NCBI RefSeq assembly: GCF_030159955.1
Contig: NZ_BSNK01000002.1
Coordinates: forward strand, 1-64,000
DNA from: Algimonas ampicilliniresistens
GTDB lineage: Bacteria > Pseudomonadota > Alphaproteobacteria > Caulobacterales > Maricaulaceae
Length of the DNA: 64,000 nt
Direction: 5' to 3'
Position 1 is the first letter of the stretch. Each line of letters opens with the position of its first letter. Position numbers and translations under genes: made by a program. Positions 63,876 through 64,000 of this stretch are shown here, one piece after another. A model generated the notes under the pieces. It was not told the DNA's origin. It saw only the letters and a program-made list of their open reading frames with translations, and did not search any database.

Positions 63876-64000
63876 TTATCCCGTCAATGTGGTCGATAAC
63901 GCTACATTAAAACGGAACGCATTTTTCGCCGCTTCAATAGCCCTGTCTTCATCGTCCTCAGGCAAGGCGATGTCGTTGAGAGCCTTCCTAAAGTCCTTTT
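63876..64000 (-). CDS. C-terminal 40 residues of an unidentified protein (heme-oxygenase-like at best)
   Basis: A frame open from the right edge encodes KDFRKALNDIALPEDDEDRA, then IEAAKNAFRFNVALSTTLTG and a stop at 63876-63878. The acidic helix followed by a terminal helix of the AxxAxxxF type resembles the end of biliverdin-forming heme oxygenases, but 40 residues are too few to decide. The gene enters from outside and lies on the proposed element side. Confidence 0.35.
   Translation of the reverse strand, partial: KDFRKALNDIALPEDDEDRAIEAAKNAFRFNVALSTTLTG

Overview
The window looks like a chromosomal segment of a marine-type alphaproteobacterium, most probably of the Caulobacterales/Maricaulales/Hyphomonadaceae sphere. 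This is inferred from gene content: an rpsL-rpsG-fusA-tuf operon, a dnaN-recF pair, ftsK, a mitochondrial-type valine degradation operon, an HWE-type histidine kinase, an EcfG-type stress promoter, and a TonB-dependent-receptor/tryptophan-halogenase carbohydrate locus. Most of the window is moderately GC-rich. A gene at about 7.9-8.9 kb and the last 5 kb are visibly poorer in GC. No rRNA operon, intact tRNA, CRISPR array, transposase or prophage gene was seen.

Layout. 0-3.4 kb: str operon read leftwards from a consensus promoter, running off the left edge inside tuf. 3.4-8.9 kb: secreted hydrolases (M19 dipeptidase lipoprotein, S41-type protease), xerC, an HD hydrolase and a low-GC bilobed retropepsin-like protein. 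9-17 kb: replication and cell-cycle housekeeping (ftsK, a UbiH-type hydroxylase, recF, dnaN, a DUF2147 protein, rho with an intrinsic terminator). 17-22 kb: valine catabolism operon mmsA-acd-hibch-mmsB. 22-29 kb: a secreted repeat protein, an acyl-CoA dehydrogenase, a GAF/HWE kinase, purT, glpD and a DUF2383 stress protein with an EcfG-type promoter.

29-47 kb is the most coherent accessory block: a starch/maltodextrin locus. It holds an MFS sugar transporter and its LacI regulator, an alpha-glucosidase and an alpha-amylase lipoprotein divergent from a TonB-dependent receptor, two flavin-dependent tryptophan-halogenase homologues, and a translationally coupled operon of GH97 glucosidase, esterase, GH13 amylase and a DUF6445 oxygenase-like protein. 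TGCAAA/TTTGCA palindromes stand at three of its regulatory intervals and are good candidates for LacI operators. The probable flow is outer-membrane import of glucans, surface or periplasmic trimming, inner-membrane import, and cytoplasmic alpha-glucosidase. The role of the halogenases and of the DUF6445 protein in this flow is unknown.

47-53 kb: a compact operon nhaA - APC permease with regulatory tail - SbtA-type bicarbonate transporter - PII-like protein, followed by two tandem unannotated small ORFs with their own terminator. These face a LysR regulator that resembles OxyR but contains no cysteine. 53-58.7 kb: an exported leucyl aminopeptidase, a methyltransferase, a membrane PilZ protein, and a RimK ATP-grasp ligase paired with an M14-type desuccinylase. 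58.9-63.3 kb: a signalling patch with a PAS kinase, three stand-alone receiver proteins, a LysM lipoprotein and a small secreted protein. At 63.49-63.53 kb lies the 3' 45 nt of a tRNA-Gly(CCC), which reads as an integration scar. The sequence to its right is probably an integrated element that continues outside the window.
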